From: Deinandra increscens subsp. villosa
Taxonomy: Eukaryota > Streptophyta > Magnoliopsida > Asterales > Asteraceae
Length of the DNA: 64,000 nucleotides
Direction of reading: 5' to 3'
Assembly: GCA_039602395.1 (NCBI GenBank)
Contig: JBCNJP010000008.1
Span: 16,746,354-16,810,353, forward strand
Under the pieces are notes generated by a model. The model made no database searches. It had not been told where the DNA came from and saw nothing but the letters and a program-made list of their open reading frames with translations. The translations under genes were made by a program, and so were the position numbers. This document shows positions 23,601-34,521 of this stretch, one piece after another; the first letter of the stretch is position 1; every line of letters starts with the position of its first letter.

Positions 23601-24683
23601 GATGAAGAAATCAAAAAGTTTGGTTTCGTTCAGAATCCCGATGAGCCATGTGTATATCGCAAAGCTAGTGGGAGTAATGTTACTTTCCTTGTCTTATATG
23701 TAGATGACATATTGATAATAGGAAAACACATTCCAATGTTGCAAGATGTAAAATCCCATCTTGGAAAGTGTTTTGCTATGAAAGACTTGGGAGAAGCAGC
23801 ATTCATTCTTGGAATCAAGATCTATAGAGATAGAACTAAGCGGTTGATTGGACTAAGTCAAAGTGCTTATATTGATAAGATCTTGAAGCGATTCAAGATG
23901 GAGAATTCCAAGCGTGGTATAGTACCAATGCAGGAAGGACTTGGTCTGTCGGTCAAACAAGGTGCTTCTACACCTGATGAGGTGAAGCGTATGCAAAGAG
24001 TCCCTTATGCTTCGGCTGTAGGCTCTATAATGTATGCGGTGAGATGCACTAGACCCGATATAGCGTTTGCGCAAAATATCGTTAGCCGTTATCAACAGAA
24101 TCCAGGTGAAAGTCACTGGACTGCTGTTAAGACCATTCTCAAGTACCTACGGGCTACTAGAGATTTGTTTTTGGTATATGGGGGAAATCCAGATCAAGAG
24201 CTCAAAGTGACCGGATACTGTGATGCTGGATTTCAGACTGATAGAGATGACACGAAGTCTCAGTCTGGGTACGTCTTCGTTATGAATGGAGGCGCTGTGG
24301 ATTGGAAAAGCAAGAAACAAACCACAGTTGCTATGTCTGCAACAGAGTCTGAGTACATTGCTGCTTCGGAAGCTGCAATGGAGGCTGTCTGGATAAGGAA
24401 GTTTATTAGTGGGCTAGACATTGTCCCCACAAGTAACTTGCCTATTGACATGTACTGCGATAACTCGGGTGCATTAGTCATCGCCAAAGAACCTGGAGTT
24501 CAGAAGGGCGCCAGACACTATGCCAGGAGATATCACTATGTTCGTGAGCAGATCGAACTAGGTGAAATCAAATTACTCAAAGTTCACACAGATATTAACT
24601 TAGCTGATCCTTTCACGAAAGCTCTATCGAGACCGAAACTTGAAAGGCATGCCGAGGGCATGGGACTTAAATTAGCTAGTTAA
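20674..24683 (+). pseudogene. gag-pol: gag-pol polyprotein gene of element C, one frameshift
   Basis: ATG at 20674 (MATNPPQNN). The first frame (798 codons to 23070) has a Gag domain, a zinc knuckle CHHCGEVGHWKRNC from residue 267, a protease motif DTGCGTH at residue 319, an integrase zinc region near residue 456, and the integrase triad D517-D580-E616, spaced 62 and 35 as in Copia. The second frame (to 24683) has RT with YVDDILIIG (Asp at 23703 and 23706) and RNase H with an SATESEYIAASEA block. The frames separate at a run of ten G (22963-22972). Shifting there opens the missing linker, so a single slip broke an otherwise complete gene. Confidence 0.93.
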
Positions 24684-25517
24684 ATCATGTATGTCTGATG
24701 TTCGGTATTTGGATAAAGGACATTAAGCAATTTCTGTTTATATAATGAAATAAAGTATTTGATATGTTTGATTTCATTTAATGGTTAAGTTGTGTCCTAT
24801 ATTTGCATGTTTAATCCTTGAGTACTTGTCAAGTATTCTAAATTGTCCATTGTCGATTAACTATATGGGAGTATAGTTAAACTAAGACAAAATCTGAGTG
24901 ATTGGTTTGGATGGTCCCACCAAACTCACATGGTATTCATTGGATGCATACTGGACTGACCCACTAACGAATTATCACTTTATGGATCGGCGTCATTGAG
25001 TGAAATTCGTAAATGGTTGCTTTACTTATCCTTAGACTTGAGATACAAGCAGGTCATGCATGTATGGATTGCACTTACTTGATATAGGTCTAACTATCCT
25101 GAATAAGGTAGTACAAAAGGGCTATTTTCAGTAAGTGTAGTGAAGTATGTGACTTGACACGTGTAGTCAAGAGGATTTGTTCCTTCAGCTTTGTGCTGAA
25201 GCAGATACCACTGGGCCCCTCATTGGACTGATTAAGATGTTTGCATGGCCGTGCCCAAATGAAATCTAGAGATGTCTCGATTTGCAATTTGGTAATCTTA
25301 AGTTAGTTGTGAGAATGAGAAACAGAATCGTTAAAGTATGGGATGACTTTGATCCATATCCATATTTAACACGGTATCGGTAACAAAGGGATAGTAAATG
25401 ACTGTACCATTTAAATACACTTTGAGAAACTGTACTTAAATATTTCTGGGAGCATTGGCGTGTTGCTAGACGCTAACCAATGTTATTACCTTTACTATTG
25501 CAAGCTCAAGTGGGAGC
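24684..25517 (+). other. 3' non-coding region and PPT of element C
   Basis: About 0.8 kb after RNase H without an ORF; it ends in a weak polypurine tract, caagtgggagc (25507-25517), at the LTR. I see no stem-loop array here. Confidence 0.75.
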
Positions 25518-26169
25518 TGTAGGGATATGATCATGTAATAGTAAGCGTATGTCTGGAAATTATTTAAGCCTACAGGGTCACACGTCTCGACACCAAATGT
25601 ATTGATATTAATTAATGGTTAATTAATATTTATCACGAATATTTAACGAGGTTTCGTTAAAAACTGACAAGTTAATTGTTAACAGGGGTGTTAGTTGTAA
25701 TTAAGAGAGAGAGTTGTAATTGGATTACAATTGAGAGAAGGCTTTGGATAGGGCCTCTAGTGGATTTCGACTAGGGCTCCTATGCCTATCCTTTTACTTG
25801 TTTATCAAGTATTCTAATCCTATAAATAGACCCTCTGGGTTTAAGGATTAGTTGCTGCTTTATGAGATAAAGAAAAAACCCTAATTCTCTCTCTCTACTC
25901 TCGAATTCGGCAACAAGAAAAACCCAAGGGAGGTTTCGGTTCTTGTGTGGTTCGACCAAGCCTACATCAAGAGGTGTTCGTGATCATTGCTAGCACATAG
26001 CATTGGTGTGTCGTGTGTGCGATCGTAGAGGGATTTATATCAAATCCTCCAAGAGATCAAGTCTTGCCGAGCTAAAAAGGTACACGTTCTAATACCGGTT
26101 AATTAGATTAATTCATAGGATTCTTTCCGCTGCGTACTCGTGTTTTGATAAAAGTTATATAACCCAACA
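25518..26169 (+). repeat. 3' LTR of element C
   Basis: Same 652 bases as the 5' LTR except one G/A difference (cctacagggtc here, cctacggggtc in the 5' copy). It is followed by the target duplication cttcc. Confidence 0.95.
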
Positions 26170-27287
26170 CTTCCTTGATTCGTTGACATTGAAGCACCAT
26201 TCTTGCAATTACAACAACAACTGCATGATCCAACTGAAGAAATGGGAGACACAGCCACTCCCTTGAGTTTTTCATTCTTCACCACAGTTGTTAACTTCAC
26301 ACTTGGATGCTTAATGGTGATCTTTGGCTTCTCAACTTTGGCTTCACCGACCACTCCATCAGTTATTCCCTTGAACTTGGAGGAGAAGGATGGTAAGTCA
26401 TACCCAACATCTGGTTCTTGGTCAAACATAGATCCAGATGTCATAAAGATCTTCCCCCCAGGCCGTGTCGTCAAGATCACCTTTTCCCTTTTGACTTCGT
26501 CAACAACTTTCAAGCATGGGGTTTCAATTTTAGGGTATGGTTTCAACTCTACCCCAACATCATCAGACTTGGAATTATGACATCTGTTATACTCCTGGCA
26601 CTCAGCATCATCTCTTGATACGTCCTCTATTCTCCCTTCACCATATGTCATGTTTGCCTCGTTGTCTATTTCCTCTTGAGTCAATGGTGTAGTTCCAACC
26701 AAGACACTATCAATAGGAGGAGCAGCTTCTTTATAATCTGACTTGGTTCGTTCAACTTGATCCTCACTAAGAAGTATTCCTATAATGTCTCTGGGAACTG
26801 GTGGAGGAATAATGCTGTTTGCAGCCAAGGCCTTATCAGTCTTTTCTGATCCAAATCCAGGTGTGTGTTTCCCAACTTGACCAGTCACCACAGCATGTGA
26901 CAATTCCTTTCCAGCTTCAAGCATTCTTTTGCTCCTCATTTGATTCATATCAAGCTTAACCTGCATCTCATTGTTCTTATGCTTCAGGTCATCTATCTGC
27001 TTACTTAGCTCAGCTATCTCTAACTTAGCGTTGTCATACAAATAGGCGTTCTCAGTTGCAAGGTTCTTATATTTTGTTATATCTAATTTTTGAGCTTTAA
27101 CCTTCTCTTCGTTCTTTTGCCATCTACCCTTAAATGAGCTCTTCTCGCATTTTGTCTCAAACAATTCTGACTGAAAATTTCTACACATTTGCTTAAGTTC
27201 AGGAATTATACGAGCACAAGTAGGATTGGGGCATATCTCAGCATCTTCGTCCTCAAATATATTCTTTTCTTCAACCACTGAACTCAT
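26170..27287 (-). pseudogene. gag: gag of element B, first part (no capsid domain)
   Basis: Minus-strand ORF from ATG at 27287 (MSSVVEEKNIF) open to the C insertion. It starts where A's Gag is already past its capsid domain and first knuckle: the ICPNPTCARIIPELKQMC stretch parallels CSNSKCQTIFNECKDW in A. A coiled coil follows at about 26930-27180, then an acidic, Pro-rich tail. The N-terminal UBN2 capsid domain is absent, so this protein alone is unlikely to form particles. The frame agrees with the 17870-18364 part once C is removed. Confidence 0.75.
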
Positions 27288-28231
27288 TATGCAGCTTCTG
27301 AAAATCTTGAAAAATCTGCAAAAACGGCAAAATCGGCAAAAGTACTATTCAAAAAATAGTGTCAAAAACTTAAAACTGAAAAACGGAGGCCTTCGGAGTG
27401 GAATTTGGGGGTCCAAACGAGCTCCCCTGGACGTTAGTCTGGGGTAATTCTGGGGCTTGATGTCACGAACGTCGTGTTCAAATTTGAGCCTCTAACTCCA
27501 AACGAGTCAAAAGTTACGCCCGTTTCCGTGAAAGTGTGAAATAGTGACTTTTTGCCGTAAACCAACCCTGTTACGATCGTAATCCCTGTTTACGATCGTA
27601 ATCGCTGTTTACGATCGTAATCCCTGTTTACGATCGTAATCACCTGTTTATGATCGTAATCATCTGTTTACGATCGTAATCACCTTCAGTCATAAACACC
27701 AGTCATAAACTCAGAATCGGAATCTCAATCATAAACTCCGATAGTAAACTCCGATAGTAAACTCAGTTTATGATTGTGTTGGATCTTAAACATTCAAATC
27801 TTGATCATAAACATTCATATCTTCAAGCCTTGATCATAAACCTTCAAATCTTCAAGCCTTGATCATAAACCTTCAAACCTTCAAGCCTTGATCATAAACC
27901 TTCAAATCTTCAAATCTTCAAATCTTTAAATCTTCAAATCTTCAAATCTTCAAATCTTCAAATCTTCAAATCTTCAAATCTTCAAATCTTCAAATCTTCA
28001 AATCTTCAAATCTTCAAATCTTCAAATCTTCAAATCTTCAAATCTTCAAATCTTCAAATCTTCAAATCTTCAAATCTTCAAATCTTCAAATCTTTAAATC
28101 TTCAAATCTTCAAATCTTTAAATCTTCAAATCTTCAAATCTTCAAATCTTCAAATCTTCAAATCTTCAATTTTTTTTTTTTGGAAAAAGCTTGAATCCAA
28201 TATCGTGAGAACCTCGAATCTGTGATTCTTG
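27288..28231 (-). other. 5' leader of element B with array and microsatellite
   Basis: No gene. At 27562-27683 six copies of a 20-base unit containing TTACGATCGTAA match the palindrome in the B LTR. Bases 27780-27900 hold longer repeats (cttcaagccttgatcataaa). Confidence 0.75.
27898..28169 (+). repeat. (AAATCTTC)n octanucleotide array
   Basis: More than thirty nearly perfect tandem copies of AAATCTTC inside the B leader, ending in a run of T. It probably grew by slippage from the neighbouring cttcaa repeats. Confidence 0.9.
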
Positions 28232-28243
28232 GCTCTGATACCA
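28232..28243 (-). promoter_or_regulatory. Primer binding site of element B
   Basis: GCTCTGATACCA on the plus strand, two bases before the 5' LTR; initiator-Met type in element sense. Confidence 0.92.
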
Positions 28244-28245
28244 AT

Positions 28246-28709
28246 TGTAGGTCCGAGATTAACAACTAATCACGATATTCTATCACAAACGAGTGCGGAA
28301 TCCTCGTAGGTGATTGATTCAAGAATAGAGATGAAGAGAACACAAGAAAACGATGATTAAACAATAACAAACTTGATCTTTGCACACAAGAAAACTTGTC
28401 GGGTACAAATACACAAATCGTAAACACCTCTCTCTCGGGTTTACGATCGTAAACACCAATGGATCGTAAACACCTCTGGTTTCTCTCTATGGATCGTAAA
28501 CTCACTTGAATGATCAACCTACAATGGAGAACCACATGGGGTTTATATAGGATCCCTAATGGGTTTACTATTGGGCCCCTTGTGGATCATAAACCCAATA
28601 GTAAACCCAAACTCAAACCCAATCATAAACTAGCCTACTAATCTAGTTAAACCCTCTAAGCCCATCCCAACTTATTTAATATTACAAGCCTCATAATCTA
28701 GCCTCTACA
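28246..28709 (-). repeat. 5' LTR of element B
   Basis: 464 bases, with one difference found from the copy at 14648 (aaactcaaa against aaacccaaa). Followed by target duplication aaggt and the resumed gag of element A. Confidence 0.92.
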
Positions 28710-28714
28710 AAGGT

Positions 28715-29279
28715 GTAGCAGACCATACCCCAACAATCCAAGGTACTCAGAGGGATTCCAAATCCCAAATCACCTAAACAAGAACCAAAACCTGAGAAAA
28801 GTAAAGTGAGTCAAAATTCTAAAAAATCTCCAAAGCTTTCTAAGACTTTGACTAAGCCTGTTTGGGTCCCAAAAATTGTTGAACCCTCAAAATCTGTCTC
28901 TCACTCAAAGCAGGATACTTTTCCAAAATCTCCTGTTCATTCAAAACCAGTTTCAAAATCTACTTTCAAATCCTTTTTAAGAACACCCTTCCATCCAAAT
29001 CCAGTTGGTTCAGCTAAATCAAATGGTTTGAGGAAGGATGACAGGTGGTACATTCCAAAACTGGTGAATTTGTCTTTCAAGCCAACTGGAGTGTATAAAA
29101 ACACTCCACTTCTTTCCAAGAGGTGAACAGTCCAAAAACAAATAAAAATAAACAACAGGAACTAGGGAAAGAAAATCACCAACCCAGAGATGTCAAAGAA
29201 AAAGGACATTCTCAGTCCAAACAAGGACAAACTAACTTCACCCAGACCAATTAAGGCCTAGGTACCAAAATCTAACTGA
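28715..29279 (+). pseudogene. gag: gag of element A, C-terminal tail
   Basis: Continues A's gag in frame after removal of element B, with stops at 28716 and 29124 and a mutated Trp codon near 29257. It is a Lys, Ser and Pro-rich tail. The end, VPKSN followed by TGA at 29277-29279, is typical of Sirevirus Gag. The pol frame starts ten bases further on, in the next frame. Confidence 0.7.
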
Positions 29280-29280
29280 T

Positions 29281-32200
29281 CTCCTTTGAATGCAGGAACA
29301 ACCAAGGAGGACTCTTAGCAACCTATGGTATGTTGACAGTGGTTGTTCCAGGCATATGACGGGCGACATATCTCTACTACAAGACTTGGAGAAATTTGAC
29401 GGAGGATATGTGTCGTTCGCCGGAGGAGTTAGAGGATATATCAGTCAGAAAGGAACAGTACGCAATGGATGTCTCAGCTTCCATGATGTCAATTATTTCG
29501 AGCAGTTGAATCACAACTTGTTAAGTGTTTCACAAATTTGCGATCGGGAGTATCCAGTTCTCTTCAACAATAAAGAATGTCTCATTCTCAAACCTGGATA
29601 CTCAATCCCTGACGATTGGGTGTTGATGAGAACACCAAGATATGGTAACTCCTATGTTCTTAACATGCAGAAACCCCCCACATCTGAGGTGGCCTGTCTC
29701 CTCTCTAAAACTGCTGAAAACCACCCTCAGTTGTGGCACAGACGATTGGGGCACATGAATCTGAAGAACCTGAATTGACTCGCTAGAGGAGGCTTGTTAA
29801 AGACCTTCTAATCAAAGAGTTTATGCTCAAGGAGAAATGTGTGGCATGTGCTAAGGGGAAGCAACACAAACGTCCACATAAACCAAAGGTGTTCAACATG
29901 ATTTCATCTGTACTGGAGCTGCTTCACATGGACCTCTTCGGTCCAGTCAGTATGTTAAGTCTTAACCGATGTGCATTTTGTTTAGTTATTACTGACGATT
30001 TTTCCCATTTCACATGGGTATTCTTTTTGTCAAAGAAAAGTGATGTTGCAGGTATACTGATTGCATTCATCAAGCCCATTGAAAACAAATTAAAGCTGAA
30101 AGTGAAGGCCATCAGGAGTGATAATGGGACGGAGTTCAAGAATCGCACTATTGATGAATTCTGCGCTGAAAAGGGAATTGAGCATCAATACAGTGCCCCC
30201 TACACCCCTCAGCATAATGGCGTAGCAGAACGATGCAACATGACGTTAATTGAAGCTGCCCGTACTGTGTTGTGTGATTCTAAGCTGCCTACCATGTTTT
30301 GGGCAGAGGCAGTTAACACTGCTTGTTATGTCCAGAATAGGGTGCTCATCAATTAGCGGCAGCAGAAGACCCCTTATGAGCTAATCTATCATGACAAGCC
30401 CACAATTGGGCACCTTCGGGCTTTTGGGTGTCTTTGCACAGTTTTAGTAAATACTGAAGTACCAAAGTTTGCTGCTAAATCTGATGAATGTTATTTTGTA
30501 GGTTACTCTGCCAGCTCTGCCTACAGGGTGATCAACAAAACAACCGGGATTGTGATGGAGTCCACTAATGTGGATTGGCTAGAGGAAAATCCATCAGATG
30601 GTGGAGTGGGTCCTCCTCAAGCTTTTGACTATAATCAATTCTTCCTTCCGTTAGGATTGGAACCAGTCGTAGCCGAAGAACTCTTTGAAGACACAGTCTC
30701 AGGACCGTCAATAACTCACTCTATTACAAAGGCTCCGGTCACTGCCCCTAAAACAGATACTACACTAGTACAGGAAACAACTGATACTGTGAGTGATCAT
30801 GAGGGAAACGACAACCCTGATACAGACACTTCTCAAACACAAGGAGCTGATGCAGAAGGAGAAGCTGAAACAAATGACGAACCAGATCAAACAAATCTAC
30901 CTCCTGTAATCCCCGTTCAAGCCGTTGCAGAAACCAGGATCCATAAATATCACCCCTTGGATAACGTCATTGGTCCGTTAGCATCAGGGGTGGTAACAAG
31001 AAGCCGTTCAGGGGACATCAATCATTGCATGTACTCCTGTTTCATTTCTCAAATTGAGCCCCCCAACATTACTATGGCTTTGACATATCCTAGTTGGGTA
31101 GAAGCCATGCATGAAGAACTGAATCAATTCTTACGGCTTCAAGTTTGGAGGTTAGTAGAAAGGCCTGCTGACAAAAAGGTCATCACAACTCGATGGCTTT
31201 ATAAAAATAAAAAGGATGACAATGGCATTATTGTCAGAAAAAAGGCCAGGTTGGTGGTTCAAGGCCACAAACAGATTCAAGGGGTGGATTATGATGAAGT
31301 GTACGCGCCAGTTGCTTGATTAGAGGCAATAAGAGTCTTTTTAGCCTACACAATCTACATGAACTTCACGGTCTACAAATTGGACGTGAAAACAGCCTTT
31401 TTATATGCTGATATGGATGAAGAGGTATATGTCACTCAACCTCCTGGCTCCATTGATGAGGAACACCCATATCATGTGTACAAGCTAGAAAATGCATTGT
31501 ATGGCTCACACCAGGCCCTTCGGTCTTGGTACAAGACTTTGACTGATCATCTTCTAGCACACTGGTATACAAGAGGCATAGTGGATCAAACGATTTTCAC
31601 AAAGGATGTGGAGCATGACATAATCATGGTACAAGTATGTGTTGATGACATCATCTTCGGGTCAACCAATGAAGATTTGTGCAAAGAGTTTGAGAAGGTG
31701 ATGCGCACAAAATTTGAGATGAGTCAGATGGGCGAGATGGAATTTTTCCTTGCATTACAAGTGAAGCAAAGTGACAGTGGGATACTTATCCACCAGGCCA
31801 AATATGTCACAAAAGTTTGGAAAAATACAAGATGATGGATGCGTAGCCTGTTTCCACACCCATGGCGGCCAGGCCTGCACTTACCAGAGATCCAGACGGT
31901 CAACCGATGAGCGAGCATATGTACGGGTCTATGATCGGGTTGCTGATGTATTTAACCGCCAGCCATCCAGATATCATGCTCGCAGTGTGCCAATGCGCAC
32001 GTTACCAGGCTAATCCTAAACTCTCTCATCTATCTGCTGTTAAACGTATTTTTAAATATTTGAAGGGTCGGCCACAGCTGGGCCTCTAGTACCCTAAAGA
32101 GTCAGGATTTAATCTGTATGCTTTCATTGACAGTGATTATGGTGGAAATGAGCTTGACAGCAAATCCACGTCTGCCGGAGCTCAATTCTTGGGTAACAGG

Positions 32201-32584
32201 TTGGTAGCTTGGCAGAGGAAGAAGCAGCATACGGTGTCCCAGTCGACAGCCGAAGCAGAATACGTGGCTGCATCTGCTTGCTGCTCACAAGTGGTATGGT
32301 TGCAGCATCAACTGGGAGATTACGGTTTAAATTTCTTTGACACCCCCATTTTCTGTGATAATAATGCGGCGTTACAAATTGTTAAAAATCCTGTGCAGCA
32401 CTCGAAAGCCAAGTACATTGACATAAAAACGCACTTCATTCGGGACTGCTATGAACGCAGGCTCATTCATTTAGAACGGGTGCAGTCGGATGACAATGTG
32501 GCGGACATGTTCACAAAACCCCTTCCCAGTGCCAATTTTGAAATGTGTCTCAAAGGCCTCCGGATGATAGCCTTTGATGAGTAA
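29281..32584 (+). pseudogene. pol: pol of element A (PR-INT-RT-RH), broken
   Basis: Begins near the ATG at 29290 (MQEQPRRTL). The protease motif YVDSGCSRHMTG has its catalytic Asp at 29335. The integrase zinc region is LWHRRLGHMN. The integrase core triad lies at codons 29931 (D), 30120 (D) and 30228 (E), spaced 62 and 35. RT carries VCVDDIIFGST, where the usual Tyr is Cys, with Asp codons at 31644 and 31647. RNase H ends at 32584 after VADMFTKPLP. Damage: a stop at 29776 with a frameshift near 29800, stops at 30354, 31317 and 32087, and a frameshift near 31830. The domain order shows a Copia element. Confidence 0.9.
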
Positions 32585-33721
32585 TCTGGCAACTGTTTTC
32601 ATGTTCTTGTTATTTTTTAATTTTAAGAAAAATTCAAAAAAATTGAAAAAATTAAAAAAATCATAAAAATAACAATTGAAAAAATAAAAAAAAAATGATG
32701 AAAAAAAAAACAAAAATAGTGTTTCTTTATTGTTTTAAAAAAATCTAAAAGCAAGGGGAAGATATAAAATAAACATCTAATGTTTCCTCTAAATTGTGTG
32801 CTTTTAAATTTTTTTAATGGTTTTGGTTGACCAGGTAGGGAAGTGATATATATTTCCAGGTGTTTGCTGACTGACACGTGTAAGGTGGAGGTGAAAAGCT
32901 GTGATTCATGGCCGATATGCTTGGTAGGCTCTGCTGTCAATCAATCAAAAGGTATGTTTTATCACAACACTTGAAGATAATGTATGATGCTTGAAGGGAA
33001 TCACACACTTAGGTTAGTACAATTTCTATTTGACTGTGCACCAGGAATCATGAGACACACACCCGGTTCTGAGTTTTGATGTCATGCTAAAAAAAGCTCC
33101 CATTCCCTCAGCTTTGCGTAAACAATGACCTAGGAATGTTGTACGTGAGTCAGGACTCCTCTGTTCTGCGAAAGCAGTGACCTGGAACCTCCCTGATCCA
33201 CATATGTTTAAGATCACATTATACATACAGTATAAACCCAAAAGATGCCAATGTGCACAACCAAAAGAGACCCTCGAGTGTCCAAAACCCTTAGCCTTTG
33301 TCACTGATGAGAGCATTATTAAAAATGTTTCTAAAACTCAGTTGACTATGTATATTATCCAACAAAACCTCCGTGATCTATTCTTTCTTTTCTCAACCCA
33401 GTCTGGAGCATGATGTTAGGCTTAACGAAAGGTGTCGTGAAAAATGTTGTACGGAAACCAGGTGTACTTGATAGAATGTACAAATTATACCTAGGACTTA
33501 TGTGTGTGAACTGGATAGATTTTCATAATTAATAAACCTTAAAATATAATTTCTGTGATGAAACTGCCTGAGTAAGCGAAAGCGGCATGCGTTTAATAAT
33601 GGACCAAAAATACCGGCAATCGCCTGAACACGCGAAGTAACTGAAGCTGAAAAGGGTTCCTCAGTCACAGACTATCTGGTATGATCCCTCACAATGCCTC
33701 CTTACTCAAAACTCAGTTGTT
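32585..33721 (+). other. Spacer after pol of element A with conserved 3' motifs
   Basis: No ORF. An A-rich tract covers 32630-32740. The motif GATATGCTTGGTAGGCTC at 32914-32931 is shared with B, D and F. Hairpins follow at 33101-33138 and 33150-33196, and 33590-33690 matches the 3' region of B. Confidence 0.65.
33101..33196 (+). other. Two hairpins in the 3' spacer of element A
   Basis: Hairpin 1 is closed by CATTCC (33101-33106) and GGAATG (33133-33138). Hairpin 2 has stacked stems: TCAGG/CCTGA (33150-33154, 33192-33196), TCC/GGA (33157-33159, 33184-33186) and CTGC-GAAA-GCAG (33166-33177), a GNRA tetraloop. The TCTGCG and GACCTG words around the loop also flank the GNRA hairpin in the D and F cassettes. 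Confidence 0.6.
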
Positions 33722-33979
33722 GGGTTTGTCTAACATGTGCCCTAAGGGCACACATAAGGTGCAATAAATGCACATCGAAAACTGGAAAAGTTGTCAAGAT
33801 TCTTTTTGAAAATTGAAAAAGATACCAAGATTTATCTTGAAAAATGAGAAAGGTACAAATATTCTTCTTGAAAAATGTATTTTTTAATTTTCGAGATGTA
33901 TTTATTGCATCTTTTTTAATTTTCTAGATGCATTTATTGCATCTTATGTGTGCCCTTAGGGCACATGTTAGACAATCCC
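33722..33979. mobile_element. Foldback/MITE-like element
   Basis: About 258 bases with terminal inverted repeats of about 50 bases, starting GGGTTTGTCTAACATG and ending CATGTTAGACAATCCC, near-perfect. Each arm contains the palindrome GTGCCCTAAGGGCAC. The centre has a partial tandem repeat (gatgYatttattgcatct). No coding capacity. I see no clear target duplication, so the superfamily is open. Confidence 0.7.
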
Positions 33980-34521
33980 TTTCATTTTATTTTTTTTATT
34001 TGTTTATTCAGTTTTCTTTAATGTTAAGTTGTCAGAAACAAACACTCTCGGGCTTGAGTTCAGGGGAAGCTTTCTAAAATAAACGGGGTTAAGTTGGTGT
34101 GTTTGATGAAAATTTTGAGATTTGTGTGTCAAGTGTTCATGATTAAAAGTTGAGGGGGGTAGAGATGTAGATTTTTTTTTAAAAAGTTTTGGAAGAAAAA
34201 GGGGCTGGTGCCTTCCCCTCTCCCACTTCATCTCTTCCTCATTCTTCCCTCTAAACCCTAGAATCACCCTCACCTCATCCGATCACCACCACCACCTGTT
34301 GCCACCCTCGCCGCTCACCACTGCACCTCTCGCCACCACCCTGCGACCACACCGCCACCTTTTCCGTCGAAAATCACCACCGGAACACCTCCATTCACCC
34401 ACGTCACCGCCGTCGCTGTCCCTCTTCAATCCGCCGCCACAGCTGCCGACTGCAACCATCCGATAACACCCCTCTAGTCGGAATCACTCACTGAACGCAA
34501 CCCTGTCGTTGCTCTTGAGCA
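33980..34521 (+). other. Upstream region of ORF3 in element A
   Basis: No ORF. From about 34210 it is C-rich and CCACC-rich like a 5' UTR and leads into the ORF3 start codon. It may hold an internal promoter or a subgenomic splice acceptor, but no single site is convincing. Confidence 0.4.

Larger units (their letters stand above)
18365..26169 (+). mobile_element. Element C: complete young Ty1/Copia element
   Basis: 652-base LTRs at 18365-19016 and 25518-26169 differ at only one position by eye. Target duplications cttcc lie at 18360-18364 and 26170-26174, inside B's gag. It carries one gag-pol gene in the order Gag-PR-INT-RT-RH with a single frameshift. It has no extra 3' ORF, and its Gag is short with one knuckle, so it is not a Sirevirus. 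I did not assign the Copia lineage. It is the most recent of the A-B-C insertions. Confidence 0.95.
14648..28709 (-). mobile_element. Element B: pol-less Gag-only LTR element (minus strand)
   Basis: 464-base LTRs at 14648-15111 and 28246-28709 differ at one position that I could find. Target duplications aaggt lie at 14643-14647 and 28710-28714, inside A's gag. In minus-strand order: LTR, PBS, leader with a 20-base-period array, C-terminal Gag with one zinc knuckle, 2.4 kb of non-coding DNA, PPT, LTR. No protease, integrase, RT or RNase H is present. This fits the TR-GAG class of non-autonomous elements. Its gag is split by element C. Confidence 0.9.

Noticed and set aside
27562..27683. CRISPR-like regular repeats
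   Set aside because: The 20-base units have no unique spacers and match the element's own LTR motif.
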